From the NCBI GenBank assembly GCA_037200525.1, contig JBBCGG010000001.1, positions 3,464,501 through 3,528,500 of the forward strand: DNA of 64,000 nt, read 5' to 3'. The notes beneath the pieces were generated by a model. That model saw only the letters and a program-made list of their open reading frames with translations. It made no database searches and was not told the origin of the DNA. This document shows, in pieces, positions 56,212 through 64,000 of the stretch (position 1 is its first letter; each line of letters starts with the position of its first letter). The translations under genes were made by a program, and so were the position numbers. The DNA comes from Methylocella sp. (GTDB lineage Bacteria; Pseudomonadota; Alphaproteobacteria; Rhizobiales; Beijerinckiaceae).

Positions 56212-57462
56212 TCAGCTAGAGATTTTTCCTGCGACGAGCTGCGCGGAACACTCATCGTCGCCACAACTGGCGGACGCCGGCGGTCTAATCGCATCGAGGG
56301 TGTGGCGGGCGATCATTGCTTCTTCATCGGTCGGAATCACTCGGACAGCGACGCTGCTCGAAGGCGTGCTGATGATCGCGGCGTTCCTGGCGTTCGCGTC
56401 GCAATCGAGCTTCACGCCGAGCCAGCCGAGCCGCGCGCAAACCATGGCGCGAATTGCCGGCGCGTTCTCGCCGATGCCGGCGGTGAAGACGAGACCGTCG
56501 AGCCCATTGAGAGAGCTTGTCAGCGCGCCGATCTCTCGCGCGATGCGGAAAACGAAGAGTTCAATCGCGTCCCTCGCACGGGGATCGGCGCTCGAAAGGA
56601 GGATGCGCATGTCGCTGGCGATGCCGCCGGAAACGCCGAGTAGGCCTGATCGGCGATAAAGCAGGTCCTCGATCTGCTTAGCGGTCAGTCCACGCTCCTC
56701 CTCCAAATAGAGGACGACGCCGGGATCGAGATTTCCGCAGCGCGTGCCCATCATCAAGCCGTCGAGAGCGGTGAACCCCATTGTAGTGTCGACGCTGCAG
56801 CCCCGGCGCATGGCGCACAGGCTTGCGCCATTGCCGAGATGGGCGGCGATAATGCGACCCTCGGCCAGGTCGGGCGCGAGACCGCGCAAGCGCCCGGCGA
56901 TATATTCATAGGAGAGGCCGTGGAAGCCATAGCGGCGTACGCCCGACGCTTCATATTCGGGCGGCAGCGCAAATCGCGTCGCGACCGCCGGCATCACGTG
57001 ATGAAAAGCAGTGTCGAAACAGGCAATCTGCGGCAGCATCGGGCGGACGGCGGCGATCGCCCGGATCGGGGCGATATTGTGGGGCTCGTGCAAGGGCGCA
57101 AGCGGCGTAAGGCGATCCAGGGCAGCCAAAAGTTCTGGCGTCGCCCGCTCCGGCCTATTGTGATCGGGCCCGCCATGGACCACGCGATGACCGACGCCGA
57201 TGAGTTTGTCTGCGCCGAGATGAGCCTCCGCCCATCCGACCACGTGCTCTACGAGCGACCGGTAGGTCTTGTTCGGGTCGGACCAGCTCCGCTCATCAAG
57301 CAGGGCGGTCGCCACATCGCACGCAACGAAACGAGGCGCCGAGCCGATCCCCTCAACCTCGCCATGCGACGCGAGCCTTAGGGAGTTCGAGCCCTCGACT
57401 TCGAAAAGCGAAAACTTGATGCTGGACGAACCCCCATTGAGCGTTAGAATCGTGTCCGCCAA
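56212..57462 (-). CDS. ackA: acetate kinase
   Basis: 416 residues. Makes ATP and acetate from acetyl phosphate. Family motifs: ILTLNGGSSSIKFSLFEVEG at the N-terminus, GVGHRVVHGGPDHNRPERAT, ACFDTAFHHVMPAVATRFAL, RRYGFHGLSYEYIAGRLRGL, IIAAHLGNGASLCAMRRGCS and VFTAGIGENAPAIRAMVC. Two bases separate it from the maoC/pta gene. Together with Pta and phosphoketolase it forms a substrate-level ATP route suited to oxygen shortage. Confidence 0.95.
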   Translation of the reverse strand: MADTILTLNGGSSSIKFSLFEVEGSNSLRLASHGEVEGIGSAPRFVACDVATALLDERSWSDPNKTYRSLVEHVVGWAEAHLGADKLIGVGHRVVHGGPDHNRPERATPELLAALDRLTPLAPLHEPHNIAPIRAIAAVRPMLPQIACFDTAFHHVMPAVATRFALPPEYEASGVRRYGFHGLSYEYIAGRLRGLAPDLAEGRIIAAHLGNGASLCAMRRGCSVDTTMGFTALDGLMMGTRCGNLDPGVVLYLEEERGLTAKQIEDLLYRRSGLLGVSGGIASDMRILLSSADPRARDAIELFVFRIAREIGALTSSLNGLDGLVFTAGIGENAPAIRAMVCARLGWLGVKLDCDANARNAAIISTPSSSVAVRVIPTDEEAMIARHTLDAIRPPASASCGDDECSAQLVAGKISS

Positions 57463-57464
57463 AG

Positions 57465-58898
57465 CTAAACTCCCACAGCGAGCTGCGGCGCGCCAGCCCG
57501 CGCGCGGGCAATCAGCACAGCAACGGCGCAGGACGCCATGCGCGTTCGCTCGCCATCAGCGCGACTCGTTAGAATGATGGGTACGCGCGCGCCGAGCACG
57601 ACGCCGGCGGCGTCGGCTCCCGCGAGGAAGATGAGTTGCTTGGCCAACATATTGCCGGCTTCGAGGTCGGGCGCGACGAGTATATCGGCCCGTCCAGCGA
57701 CCTCCGAGACGATTCCTTTCGCGGCCGCCGCCGCCGGACTCACCGCATTGTCGAAGGCAAGGGGCCCGTCCACCAGCCCCCCCGTTATCTGTCCGCGATC
57801 GGCCATTTTACAGAGCGCCGCTGCGTCGAGCGTCGAGCGCAGCTTTGGACTGACGGTCTCGACCGCAGAGAGCACGGCGACGCGGGGCGTCTCAATGCCC
57901 ATGACAAGGGCGAGATCGATGGCGTTCTGCACAATGTCTCGCTTCTGCTCGAGATCGGGGGCGATGTTCACCGCGGCGTCGGTCAGCAGCAGGGGCCGCA
58001 GATAGCTTGGCGCGTCCATCAGATAGACATGGCTCAACCTGCGGCCGGTGTGCAGTCCGCTGTCCGGGGCCAGCACGGCGTGAAGCAATTCATCTGTGTG
58101 AAGCGAGCCCTTCATCAAAAGCGCCGCCTCGCCATTCTTCACAAGCGCAACGGCCGTCGCAGCAGAGGCCTCGCTGTGAGGCGCGTCGACAAGCCGGAAC
58201 GCTGAGATATCAATCTTTGCGGCCTCCGCCGCTTTGAGGATCTTCGCCTTTGGCCCAACCAGGATCGGCGCGATGAGACCAGCCCGCGCCGCTTCAACCG
58301 CTGCGCCAAGCGCGTTAGCGTCGCAGGGATGAGCGACCGCGGTCGTCAGGGGCTCGCCGCCGGCTGCGTCGGCCAGAAGGGTGCGGAAGCGTTCATGGCG
58401 GCTGAGCTGAACGCCCGGCAGTTCGACTCTTGGACGCCGCACCTTTTCCCTTGGCGCCCGCACATAGGCCGTACCGCTGATCACAAGTTCGCCATTCTGA
58501 TTGGCGCAACGGCAATCTAAGACCAGATTTCCTTTGTCCGGGTGCTTTTCCGTCACTCTCAGAGTCGCAGTGATTTTATCGCCTATGCTGACGGGATGGA
58601 GGAAGCGCAGATCCTGCCCGAGATAGATCGTTCCGGGGCCGGGCAATTTGGTGCCAAGGACGGCGGAGATTAGACCGGCTTCCAATATTCCTTGCGCGAT
58701 AATCTTGTGGAACATATCGGTCTCTGCATAGGCCGGGTCCATATGCGCAGGGTTAACGTCGCCCGAGACAATGGCGAAGAGCTCGATATCCTGTCGAGTC
58801 ATGGTGCGCGATAGGCTAGCGCTGTCGCCGACGGCAATCTCGTCGAAGGTTCGATTTTCGATCATATCATCTGAAGCAGCAAGCTTGATGGCGTCCAA
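57465..58898 (-). CDS. bifunctional MaoC-like hydratase / phosphate acetyltransferase
   Basis: 477 residues, two parts. Residues about 15-150 are a MaoC/hot-dog domain: TMTRQDIELFAIVSGDVNPA, HKIIAQGILEAGLISAVLGT and LRFLHPVSIGDKITATLRVT. Residues about 170-470 are a phosphate acetyl/butyryltransferase: VAHPCDANALGAAVEAARAG, KNGEAALLMKGSLHTDELLH and ADILVAPDLEAGNMLAKQLI. The second part interconverts acetyl-CoA and acetyl phosphate; the first may make (R)-3-hydroxyacyl-CoA for the polymerase encoded before it. Such fusions are known from alphaproteobacteria. 17 bp after phaC and 2 bp before ackA. Confidence 0.9.
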   Translation of the reverse strand: MDAIKLAASDDMIENRTFDEIAVGDSASLSRTMTRQDIELFAIVSGDVNPAHMDPAYAETDMFHKIIAQGILEAGLISAVLGTKLPGPGTIYLGQDLRFLHPVSIGDKITATLRVTEKHPDKGNLVLDCRCANQNGELVISGTAYVRAPREKVRRPRVELPGVQLSRHERFRTLLADAAGGEPLTTAVAHPCDANALGAAVEAARAGLIAPILVGPKAKILKAAEAAKIDISAFRLVDAPHSEASAATAVALVKNGEAALLMKGSLHTDELLHAVLAPDSGLHTGRRLSHVYLMDAPSYLRPLLLTDAAVNIAPDLEQKRDIVQNAIDLALVMGIETPRVAVLSAVETVSPKLRSTLDAAALCKMADRGQITGGLVDGPLAFDNAVSPAAAAAKGIVSEVAGRADILVAPDLEAGNMLAKQLIFLAGADAAGVVLGARVPIILTSRADGERTRMASCAVAVLIARARAGAPQLAVGV

Positions 58899-58915
58899 GA
58901 TGGTTTTCCTCTCGC

Positions 58916-60766
58916 TCAGCTTTCACGCACATAGGCGCCAGGCGCATCCGCAATAGCTCCGTAGCCTTTATCGGCTGGCGCGAGAGGCGGCGGCGGAATC
59001 GGCGCGCTGGAACGGGCGTCGAGCCATGCCGTCCATTTGGGCCACCACGAGCCTTCCTGAGCCGCCGCAGACGCCATCCATTCGTCCGGCGCCAGGTAGG
59101 CGGCATGCGCCGCCCGATGTTCCAGGCGGTAATGCCGATGTGGATGGCCCGGCTCGCTTACAATGCCGGCATTGTGGCCGCCCGAGGTGAGGACAAAAGT
59201 GATGTCGCCCTGATCCAGGAGGTGAATCTTATAGACCGAACGCCAGGGCGCGACGTGATCCGTCTCAGTGCTCACGGCGAAGATCGGTGCGACAATTTCG
59301 TGAATGGCGATAGGCCGTCCGTCGACCAGATACCGGCCCTCCGCCAGATCATTGTGGAGGAACATCCGGCGTAGATATTCGGAATGCATGCAAAACGGCA
59401 TTCGCGTTGCGTCGGCGTTCCAGGCCATCAGATCGTAGGATTGCTCCCGTTCGCCGAGAAGATATGTCTTGATCAGTCGCGACCATATAAGTTCGTTCGA
59501 TCGCAGCATCTGAAATGCGCCCGCCATCTGAGTGCTGTCGAGATAGCCCTGCCGCCACATGACGTCGTCGAGCAGCGCCAGTTCGCTTTCGTCGGTAAAG
59601 AGCTGAAGTTCGCCGGCTTCGGTAAAATCGGTCTGCGCAGCGAGCAATGTCACTGTGGCGAGGCGTTCGTCGCCGTCGCGTCCCATCGCCGCCGCGGCGA
59701 TGGAAAGCAGCGTGCCGCCCAGGCAATAGCCACACGCATGCACCTTGGCGTCGCTGCAAATCGCGGTGACGGCGTCGAGCGCAGCCATCACCCCAAGGCG
59801 CCGATAATCATCGAGCGTAATATCGCTCAGATCAGATTTGGGATTGCGCCAAGAAATGCAAAATACGGTGTAACCCTGCGAGACCAAATAGCGGATCAGC
59901 GAGTTATTCGGCGACAGATCGAGAATGTAGTATTTCATGATCCACGCTGGGACGATGAGAATCGGCTCCGGACGGACGCGCTCCGTGGTCGGAGTGTATT
60001 GGATCAGCTCAATCAGTTTATTGCGCAGCACCACTTTGCCCGGCGTGACGGCGACATCCTCGCCGACGACGAAACCCTTGATTTCATCGAGCGGCTGGCC
60101 GCTAGCGGCCCGTTGAAGGTCTTCTGCGTAATTCCGCCAGCCCTTTATAAAGTTCCATCCGCCCTGCGCCGTGGTCGCGCTCAAGACCTCAGGATTTGTC
60201 AAAGCAAAGTTCGACGGCGAGAACGCATCCAAAGCCTGGCGGGCTCCAAACGAGACCACGTCGCCGTGCGATTTCGCTACTCCCGACGGTCCGAGGGCAG
60301 CCTCCCGCCACCATTCTTCAGTAAGCAAAAACGCCTGACTGATCATATTGAAGGGCGGTCGCGACCAGGCCACGTCTTGAAAGCGGTGATCTCCGGGCAC
60401 GGGCGTGGTCCAGCGTTTTGGCGCGAGCAACCGCGCCCATTGGCGACCCGCCTCCTCCGCCAGTTGAAGCTGACGACCCGGCGCGTTAGCCAGATGAAAC
60501 GCCCAATCGAGATAAGCGAGCGTCAAGGATATAAGGGACAGTGATCCGGTGACGCGCGCCTGACGCGCATGGAGGAGCCGGTCAATCGGGTCCGATGTCG
60601 GAATCATCTTTGAAATCGGCAACGCCGCAGCTGCCGCAGGGTCCGAACTGGATTTTTCCTGTATGGCGTCCCCCCGCGAATCCTGCAGCCTTGGCTCTTC
60701 ATTTGCCGGCTCCTCATTCACCAAGCCGAAGGGGGGGCGCGTCTTTGCGGAAAAGGAATTCGCCAT
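58916..60766 (-). CDS. phaC: class I poly(3-hydroxyalkanoate) synthase
   Basis: 616 residues. Polymerises (R)-3-hydroxyacyl-CoA to intracellular polyester. The lipase-like box VHACGYCLGGTLLSIAAAAM holds the nucleophile Cys348; further motifs are PILIVPAWIMKYYILDLSPN, GYTVFCISWRNPKSDLSDIT, the Asp in STETDHVAPWRSVYKIHLL and the His in FVLTSGGHNAGIVSEPG. The polar N-terminus of about 45 residues is longer than usual. First gene of phaC-maoC/pta-ackA-fabI, with FNR/FixK-like boxes upstream. No phasin or phaAB genes lie near, so it may be a second synthase for low oxygen. Confidence 0.94.
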   Translation of the reverse strand: MANSFSAKTRPPFGLVNEEPANEEPRLQDSRGDAIQEKSSSDPAAAAALPISKMIPTSDPIDRLLHARQARVTGSLSLISLTLAYLDWAFHLANAPGRQLQLAEEAGRQWARLLAPKRWTTPVPGDHRFQDVAWSRPPFNMISQAFLLTEEWWREAALGPSGVAKSHGDVVSFGARQALDAFSPSNFALTNPEVLSATTAQGGWNFIKGWRNYAEDLQRAASGQPLDEIKGFVVGEDVAVTPGKVVLRNKLIELIQYTPTTERVRPEPILIVPAWIMKYYILDLSPNNSLIRYLVSQGYTVFCISWRNPKSDLSDITLDDYRRLGVMAALDAVTAICSDAKVHACGYCLGGTLLSIAAAAMGRDGDERLATVTLLAAQTDFTEAGELQLFTDESELALLDDVMWRQGYLDSTQMAGAFQMLRSNELIWSRLIKTYLLGEREQSYDLMAWNADATRMPFCMHSEYLRRMFLHNDLAEGRYLVDGRPIAIHEIVAPIFAVSTETDHVAPWRSVYKIHLLDQGDITFVLTSGGHNAGIVSEPGHPHRHYRLEHRAAHAAYLAPDEWMASAAAQEGSWWPKWTAWLDARSSAPIPPPPLAPADKGYGAIADAPGAYVRES

Positions 60767-60871
60767 GTAACGCTCCTAAAAAGATTGACCTTCACAAAAC
60801 TGTCTTGCGCTACGGCTCGCAAGAATGCCGCTTCTTGCTAACGACCATATCCAACAGCCTTCAGGCTAACT

Positions 60872-60885
60872 TTGATTGGGATCAA
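60872..60885 (-). promoter_or_regulatory. perfect FNR/FixK box before the phaC operon
   Basis: TTGAT-TGGG-ATCAA, 10 of 10 positions. Centre at 60878.5 predicts a phaC transcript start near 60837 and a 71-base leader. Confidence 0.75.
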
Positions 60886-60918
60886 TTCAGATGGCGATGG
60901 CGCGGCCGCGCAAAATAA

Positions 60919-60932
60919 TTGATGGAGGTCAA
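60919..60932. promoter_or_regulatory. second FNR/FixK-like box in the phaC-phosphoketolase gap
   Basis: TTGAT-GGAG-GTCAA, 9 of 10 positions, 47 bp from the perfect box. It could serve the phosphoketolase gene on the other strand or help at phaC. Confidence 0.5.
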
Positions 60933-61327
60933 ACACTATTGCGGCGGAATGTGCTCCAATTCTGTCTAGGTTGGGGGCATTTAGCAATCATCTCGCGCTG
61001 TGCTTGCCGGTCCAGCGCCTGAAGAGCTTTCATCGACAGCAGCGATTGGCAAGCCGCACCGCTCGGCGAGCGGCTCAAAAAGAGCGAGCTGATCGCCACG
61101 GCGACGCTGTTAACCCGCGCCGCCGGACTGGAGAGGGGCATACCTCGACTATTGTGAATAAAAGCAGCGATGGATCAGCCTGTTCAAGGCGCTACGCCAT
61201 CGACGCATCTCAACCTCAATATAGCGTACGCCATCTCGGCATAATCGATGTTTATCTTCCCGTAACAGCAACAACGGATCGATTTGCGCCCGACTTCGTT
61301 ACCCACGCCTATTCCGGAGACGTCAGC

Positions 61328-63502
61328 ATGCCTTTCACCGCACACGATGCCGACCTAAAGGCCTGCGATCTGGAACTGCTTGATCGGTATTGGCGCGCCG
61401 CCAATTATCTGTCGGTAGGTCAGATATACCTGCTCGACAACGCGCTTCTACGCGAGCCGCTGCGGCCTGAACACATCAAGCCGCGGCTGCTTGGACATTG
61501 GGGAACCACGCCCGGACTCAATTTCGTCTATGCCCATCTCAACCGCGCCATCCGCGCGCGCGATCTCAATATCATCTATGTCTGCGGCCCCGGCCACGGC
61601 GGCCCAGGCATGGTCGCGAACACCTATCTTGAGGGCGCTTACAGCGAAATCTATCCCGATATCGGCCGCGATGCCGACGGCCTTCAAAAGCTGTTTCGCC
61701 AGTTTTCGTTTCCCGGCGGGATTCCGAGCCATGCTGCTCCGGAAACGCCGGGTTCGATCAACGAGGGCGGCGAACTCGGCTACGCGCTGGTGCATGCCTA
61801 TGGCGCCGCATTCGACAATCCCGATCTGATCTGCGCCTGCGTTGTCGGCGACGGCGAGGCCGAAACCGGTCCCCTCGCCGCCTCCTGGCATTCCAACAAA
61901 TTCCTGAATCCGGCGCATGACGGCGCCGTACTGCCGATACTGCATCTCAACGGCTACAAGATCGCCAATCCGACGGTGCTCGGCCGGATGGGCGACGACG
62001 AGGTGCGAAATCTGTTTCTCGGCTATGGCCACGACCCGCTGTTCGTCGAGGGAGACGATCCCGCCGCGATGCACCGCCTGATGGCGGCGACGCTGGACGC
62101 CGCATTCGACAAGATCGGCGCCATTCAGAAAGCGGCCCGAGACGGACGCACGACGAGCGAGCGCCCAAAATGGCCTATGATCGTGCTGCGAAGTCCCAAA
62201 GGCTGGACCGGTCCTAAAGAAGTCGATGGCTTGAAAGTCGAGGGCTTCTGGCGCGCCCATCAGGTGCCGATCGCCAACCCTCGCGGCAATCCAGAGCATC
62301 TGCAATTGCTCGAACATTGGATGCGAAGCTACCAGCCGGAAAATCTTTTCGATGAGAACGGCCGACTGCGCGACGACCTGCAGGCGCTCGCGCCAGCCGG
62401 CGAGCGGCGAATGGGCGCCAATCCACATGCCAATGGCGGATTGCTGAAGCGCGAACTCAAATTACCGGATTTCCACGCCTATGCCGTGAAGGCGCCGAGC
62501 CCTGGCGGCGTCGAAGCCGAAGCCACGCGCGTCATGGGGCAATTCCTCCGCGAGGTCGTATCGCTGAATGCCGAGGCGCGAAATTTCCGCATCATGGGAC
62601 CGGACGAGACCGCGTCGAACCGGCTCGACGCAGTGTTCGACGTTACCGAGCGGGTCTGGATGGAGCGCATCCAATCCTACGACGTCCATCTCGCCCAGGA
62701 CGGCCGCGTGATGGAGGTGCTGAGCGAGCATCTCTGCCAGGGCTGGCTCGAGGGATATCTGCTGACCGGCCGGCACGGTTTCTTCTCCTGCTATGAGGCA
62801 TTTGTTCACATCGTGGATTCGATGTTCAACCAGCACGCCAAGTGGTTGAAGGTTTCGCGTGGCCTGCCCTGGCGGCGCCCGATCGCCTCGCTCAACATTC
62901 TGCTGACCTCGCATGTTTGGCGCCAGGACCATAACGGCTTCAGCCACCAGGATCCCGGCTTCGTCGACCTTGTCGTCAACAAGAAGGCCGATATCGTCCG
63001 CGTGTATTTTCCGCCCGACGCCAATACCCTGCTCTGGATCACCGACCATTGCCTGCGGACCTACGACCGCATCAACGTGATCGTTGCCGGCAAAGCCTTC
63101 GCCACAATGGCTGACCATGCAGCAGGCCGCGACGCATTGCGATGCCGGCATCGGCATCTGGACATGGGCGGGCACCGAAATCGAAGGCTCCGAACCGGAC
63201 GTGGTGATGGCCTGCGCCGGGGACGTGCCGACGCTTGAAACGCTCGCCGCTGTGGACCTTTTACGAAAGGCGTTTCCCGATCTGAAGATTCGCGTCGTCA
63301 ACGTCGTCGATTTGATGACGTTGCAGCCCAGAGACCAGCATCCGCACGGCCTTAGCGATCGCGATTTCGATGGCGTGTTTACATGCGACAAGCCTGTGAT
63401 TTTTGCCTTTCACGGCTATCCGCACCTGATCCATCGCCTGACCTACAATCGCACGAACCATTCCGGAATGCACGTTCGCGGTTTTGAGGAGGAAGGCACG
63501 AC
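61328..63502 (+). pseudogene. xfp: xylulose-5-P/fructose-6-P phosphoketolase, frameshifted and truncated by an IS
   Basis: From ATG 61328: [80 protein letters not shown] and [20 protein letters not shown], diagnostic for phosphoketolase (TPP enzyme that makes acetyl phosphate). About 590 residues are intact. Near 63094 the frame shifts: VIVAGK is followed by [11 protein letters not shown] instead of [20 protein letters not shown], which continues in another frame to [10 protein letters not shown]. At about 63503 an IS3-family end interrupts it, about 80-100 residues before the usual C-terminus. Both lesions should abolish activity. Without them the enzyme would feed the adjacent AckA and Pta. 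Confidence 0.88.
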
Positions 63503-64000
63503 TGGCCTGCCCCCATGGGGTGATCCAGTTTGAATGTTAGTGCATTGTCGGCCCTGGCGCTATTGCTGGCGTGGCGGGCGAAGCTGGTCCGGATTGCGAA
63601 GCCGGCCATTGCAGGGTCTCCGGGGCTGGCGGCTTGTAGCCCAGCGATGAGTGCGGGCGCACGGTGTTGTAGTGGCGTCGCCATCGCTCAATGACGACCT
63701 TCGCCTCCTTGAGAGTGTAGAAGATTTCACCATTCAAAAGCTCGTCGCGCAGCTTCGAGTTGAAGCTCTCGCAATAGCCGTTCTCCCAGGGACTGCCCGG
63801 CATGATGTAGGCGGTCTTCGCGCCGACGGCGGCAATCCAGTCACGCAACGCCTTGGCGATGAACTCCGGGCCGTTGTCGGAACGAATGTGGATCGGAACC
63901 CCTCGCAAGATGAAGAGGTCCGAGAGAACGTCGATGACGTCCGCTGCCTTCAGCTGCCGGTTAATCCTGATCGCGATGCATTCGCGGGTAAATTCGTCGA
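63503..64000 (-). mobile_element. IS3-family insertion sequence (partial, runs off the window)
   Basis: The left end begins around TGGCCTGCCCCCATGGGGTG directly after the phosphoketolase codons for EEGT. The element contains the 3' part of an IS3-type transposase on the minus strand. The other end and the target repeat lie outside the window. Confidence 0.8.
63537..64000 (-). CDS. IS3-family transposase OrfB (C-terminal part)
   Basis: The open frame crosses the right window edge. Visible parts of the DDE integrase-type core: TRECIAIRINRQLKAADVID, the second Asp in IHIRSDNGPEFIAKALRDWI and the Glu in GSPWENGYCESFNSKLRDEL, ending with RRHYNTVRPHSSLGYKPPAP. The short tail after that is Pro/Ala-rich. 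No stop or shift is seen in the visible part. Confidence 0.9.
   Translation of the reverse strand, partial: DEFTRECIAIRINRQLKAADVIDVLSDLFILRGVPIHIRSDNGPEFIAKALRDWIAAVGAKTAYIMPGSPWENGYCESFNSKLRDELLNGEIFYTLKEAKVVIERWRRHYNTVRPHSSLGYKPPAPETLQWPASQSGPASPATPAIAPGPTMH

Larger units (their letters stand above)
60767..61327. other. divergent region between phaC and the phosphoketolase gene
   Basis: 561 bp. It carries two FNR/FixK-like boxes (60872-60885 and 60919-60932). No supported gene, although the phosphoketolase frame stays open back to 60971; that extension is Arg-rich, without family similarity, and is not taken as coding. Confidence 0.5.

Noticed and set aside
59384-60544. A 386-codon frame opposite phaC
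   Set aside because: Antisense to a complete PHA synthase with all motifs; composition is that of a shadow frame.
61448-62428. A 326-codon minus-strand frame inside the phosphoketolase gene
   Set aside because: Opposite well-conserved phosphoketolase motifs; no family and no ribosome site.

Overview
The window looks like chromosomal DNA of a GC-rich alphaproteobacterium, most likely of the Hyphomicrobiales (Rhizobiales). The evidence is an FtsB-PdhA gene pair in the order usual for that group, FixL/FixJ/FixK-type regulators, a class I PHA synthase and a NodD-like LysR regulator. Genus cannot be fixed from the sequence; a Beijerinckiaceae/Methylocystaceae-like organism is a guess. No tRNA, rRNA or CRISPR array was seen.

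Layout. 0-9 kb (minus strand): start of pdhA, ftsB, an anion transporter, and a tightly overlapping copper/silver-type efflux operon (FixH-like protein, TolC-type channel, CusB, CusA) with a small secreted protein upstream. 9.4-11.7 kb: an IS5-family element inserted in the 3' end of a 13-TPR protein gene. 12.3-17.8 kb: a NarX/NarL-type two-component pair, a di-heme cytochrome c peroxidase and a secreted phosphoesterase whose signal peptide is put out of frame by a homopolymer. 18.1-20.7 kb: decaying remnants of a DUF302 protein, an alpha/beta hydrolase, a zinc alcohol dehydrogenase and an azoreductase. 21-27 kb: a multi-PAS kinase with two response regulators, a cupin-like protein, a NodD-like LysR regulator and an OmpR-type regulator. 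27.3-33.5 kb: two glycosyltransferase copies in inverted orientation around a UvrD-like helicase; one copy is frameshifted and carries a second IS5-family element. 33.8-37 kb: several very small genes and an atypical NRAMP-family transporter. 37.3-39.9 kb: an SsuACB-like ABC importer.

41-63.5 kb is the most interesting part. It encodes a FixL-like haem-PAS hybrid kinase in an operon with a FixK/FNR-like activator, and at least eight intergenic sites fit TTGAT-N4-ATCAA, the FNR/FixK box. The sites stand before an acetyltransferase-like gene, an MlaEFD lipid-transport operon, an HlyD/double-ATPase/ABC-2 export operon, a quinone-reductase-like flavoprotein, a universal stress protein, and the phaC - maoC/pta - ackA - fabI operon divergent from a phosphoketolase gene. 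This reads as a compact low-oxygen regulon. Phosphoketolase yields acetyl phosphate, AckA and Pta turn it into ATP plus acetate or into acetyl-CoA, and PhaC stores reducing power as polyester, while envelope and stress functions are switched together. The phosphoketolase gene is itself frameshifted and cut off by an IS3-family element that runs off the window end, so this branch appears lost here.

Three IS elements, about eight disrupted genes and one inverted duplication mark the stretch 9-34 kb and the right end as plastic; the metal-efflux, Mla and PHA operons are intact.
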